From Arion vulgaris (Eukaryota > Mollusca > Gastropoda > Stylommatophora > Arionidae): 64,000 nucleotides of DNA. Positions 63,601 to 64,000 of this stretch are shown piece by piece (position 1 is the stretch's first letter; each line of letters opens with the position of its first letter). The notes beneath the pieces are model-generated. The model made no database searches. It was not told the origin of the DNA and saw nothing but the letters and a program-made list of their open reading frames with translations. The position numbers and the translations under genes are program-made. Location of the stretch: assembly GCA_020796225.1 (NCBI GenBank), contig CM036755.1:64796049-64860048 (forward strand). Reading direction: 5' to 3'.

Positions 63601-63826
63601 TCACCATGTATTTCCATGCCCTTACAATCATTCTTATATCCTTATTCCAACTCTCATCTCCACGATTTTTTGGTTGTTATCATTTTCCTCTTCTATTACT
63701 CTGTGTGTTCCAGGATAAGGCCTGCAATGCTAGGCCGTTTTCTTATTTTATTTATGTGTTTTCATTTTTCAGTTCTTCTTGTTGTATCGGCGACAAACTA
63801 AATTGCCTGTTTACGTTATCATTTAG

Positions 63827-64000
63827 CAAAACATGCACTGTTTTGGAGCCCGCAGGGAAAGAGGAGTAGGAGATGGCCTAAGAATACCTGGAGAAGAGAA
63901 CTGGTGACTGATATTAAAAAGATTGGCAAGACGTGGAAAGAATTGGAAAGAATAACGAAAGAGAGGAAGGGCTGGAAGAAGTTTGTTGAAGACCTTTGCT
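63827..64000 (+). pseudogene. LINE Z C-terminal end, runs off the window
   Basis: Continuous frame without an ATG: KHALFWSPQGKRSRRWPKNT, WRRELVTDIKKIGKTWKELE, RITKERKGWKKFVEDLC. It is the same protein end as 58200-58590 and the least damaged Z copy here, open to the last base. Upstream RT is absent. Confidence 0.82.

Noticed and set aside
1..64000. A previously undescribed multi-gene system (defence, biosynthesis or similar)
   Set aside because: No set of intact neighbouring genes exists in the window. All sizeable frames trace to LINE remnants, antisense of repeats or tandem arrays. The novelty is in repeat dynamics.

Overview
Organism and overall character. This is eukaryotic, almost certainly metazoan, repeat-dense DNA. 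I find no cellular protein-coding gene, no intact rRNA or tRNA gene, and no bacterial operon structure. The recognisable coding sequence is the decayed remains of non-LTR retrotransposons (LINEs): reverse transcriptase, RNase H and C-terminal domains. The rest is SINEs with tRNA-like heads, small DNA transposons with terminal inverted repeats (TIRs) and target-site duplications (TSDs), and large tandem arrays. The style of the LINE proteins recalls those I know from molluscs, especially sea slugs and snails. That is recollection rather than a search result, so treat mollusc/lophotrochozoan as a working guess. 

Families named here (my letters). A, B and A' are SINE-like repeats with a shared head and different bodies; A ends in (AAG)n. 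C, T, U and N are tRNA-derived SINEs; N ends in (AATC)n. M and P are short repeats. H is a ~120-bp element with a hammerhead-like motif. G is an 83-bp tandem family. D is a TIR element that seeds a satellite. hAT-S and hAT-L are small hAT-like elements. The LINE groups are L1 (RT plus C-terminal zinc finger), L2 (RT with YADD), L3 (RT with FADD), RH/J (RNase H and Cys-rich C-terminus), and X, W, Y and Z (C-terminal fragments). 

Layout. 1-4.6 kb: B, A, P, T, N and a complete D. 4.6-7.2 kb: a G array split by an L1 LINE. 7.4-10.3 kb: L2, J and L3 fragments carrying nested SINEs. 10.6-13.1 kb: a 38-bp satellite grown inside a B element. 13.3-25.6 kb: a mosaic of A, B, T, N, U and H, with a 21-bp array and a CTA-rich array. 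26.0-35.4 kb: a D element whose one internal monomer has become a 9-kb array of 42/37-bp units with higher-order structure. 35.4-38.6 kb: B, L1 and T, then a second 38-bp satellite made from the T SINE head. 38.7-45.4 kb: L2, RNase H and L3 remnants. 45.8-47.1 kb: hAT-like elements, one carrying H. 47.8-55.5 kb: N and T copies, an open RNase H reading frame, and more hAT. 55.8-64.0 kb: two nested D copies, a 51-bp array grown from a LINE end, more LINE ends and a 19-bp array. 

Main message. The recurring theme is birth of tandem arrays from short internal pieces of mobile elements. At least five arrays (42/37, 38, 38, 21 and 51 bp) have an unexpanded relative of the monomer in a dispersed repeat elsewhere in this same window. 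Nested insertions with readable TSDs give a relative chronology. All family assignments come from reading by eye; no database was searched, and boundaries are approximate to a few bases unless a TSD is given.
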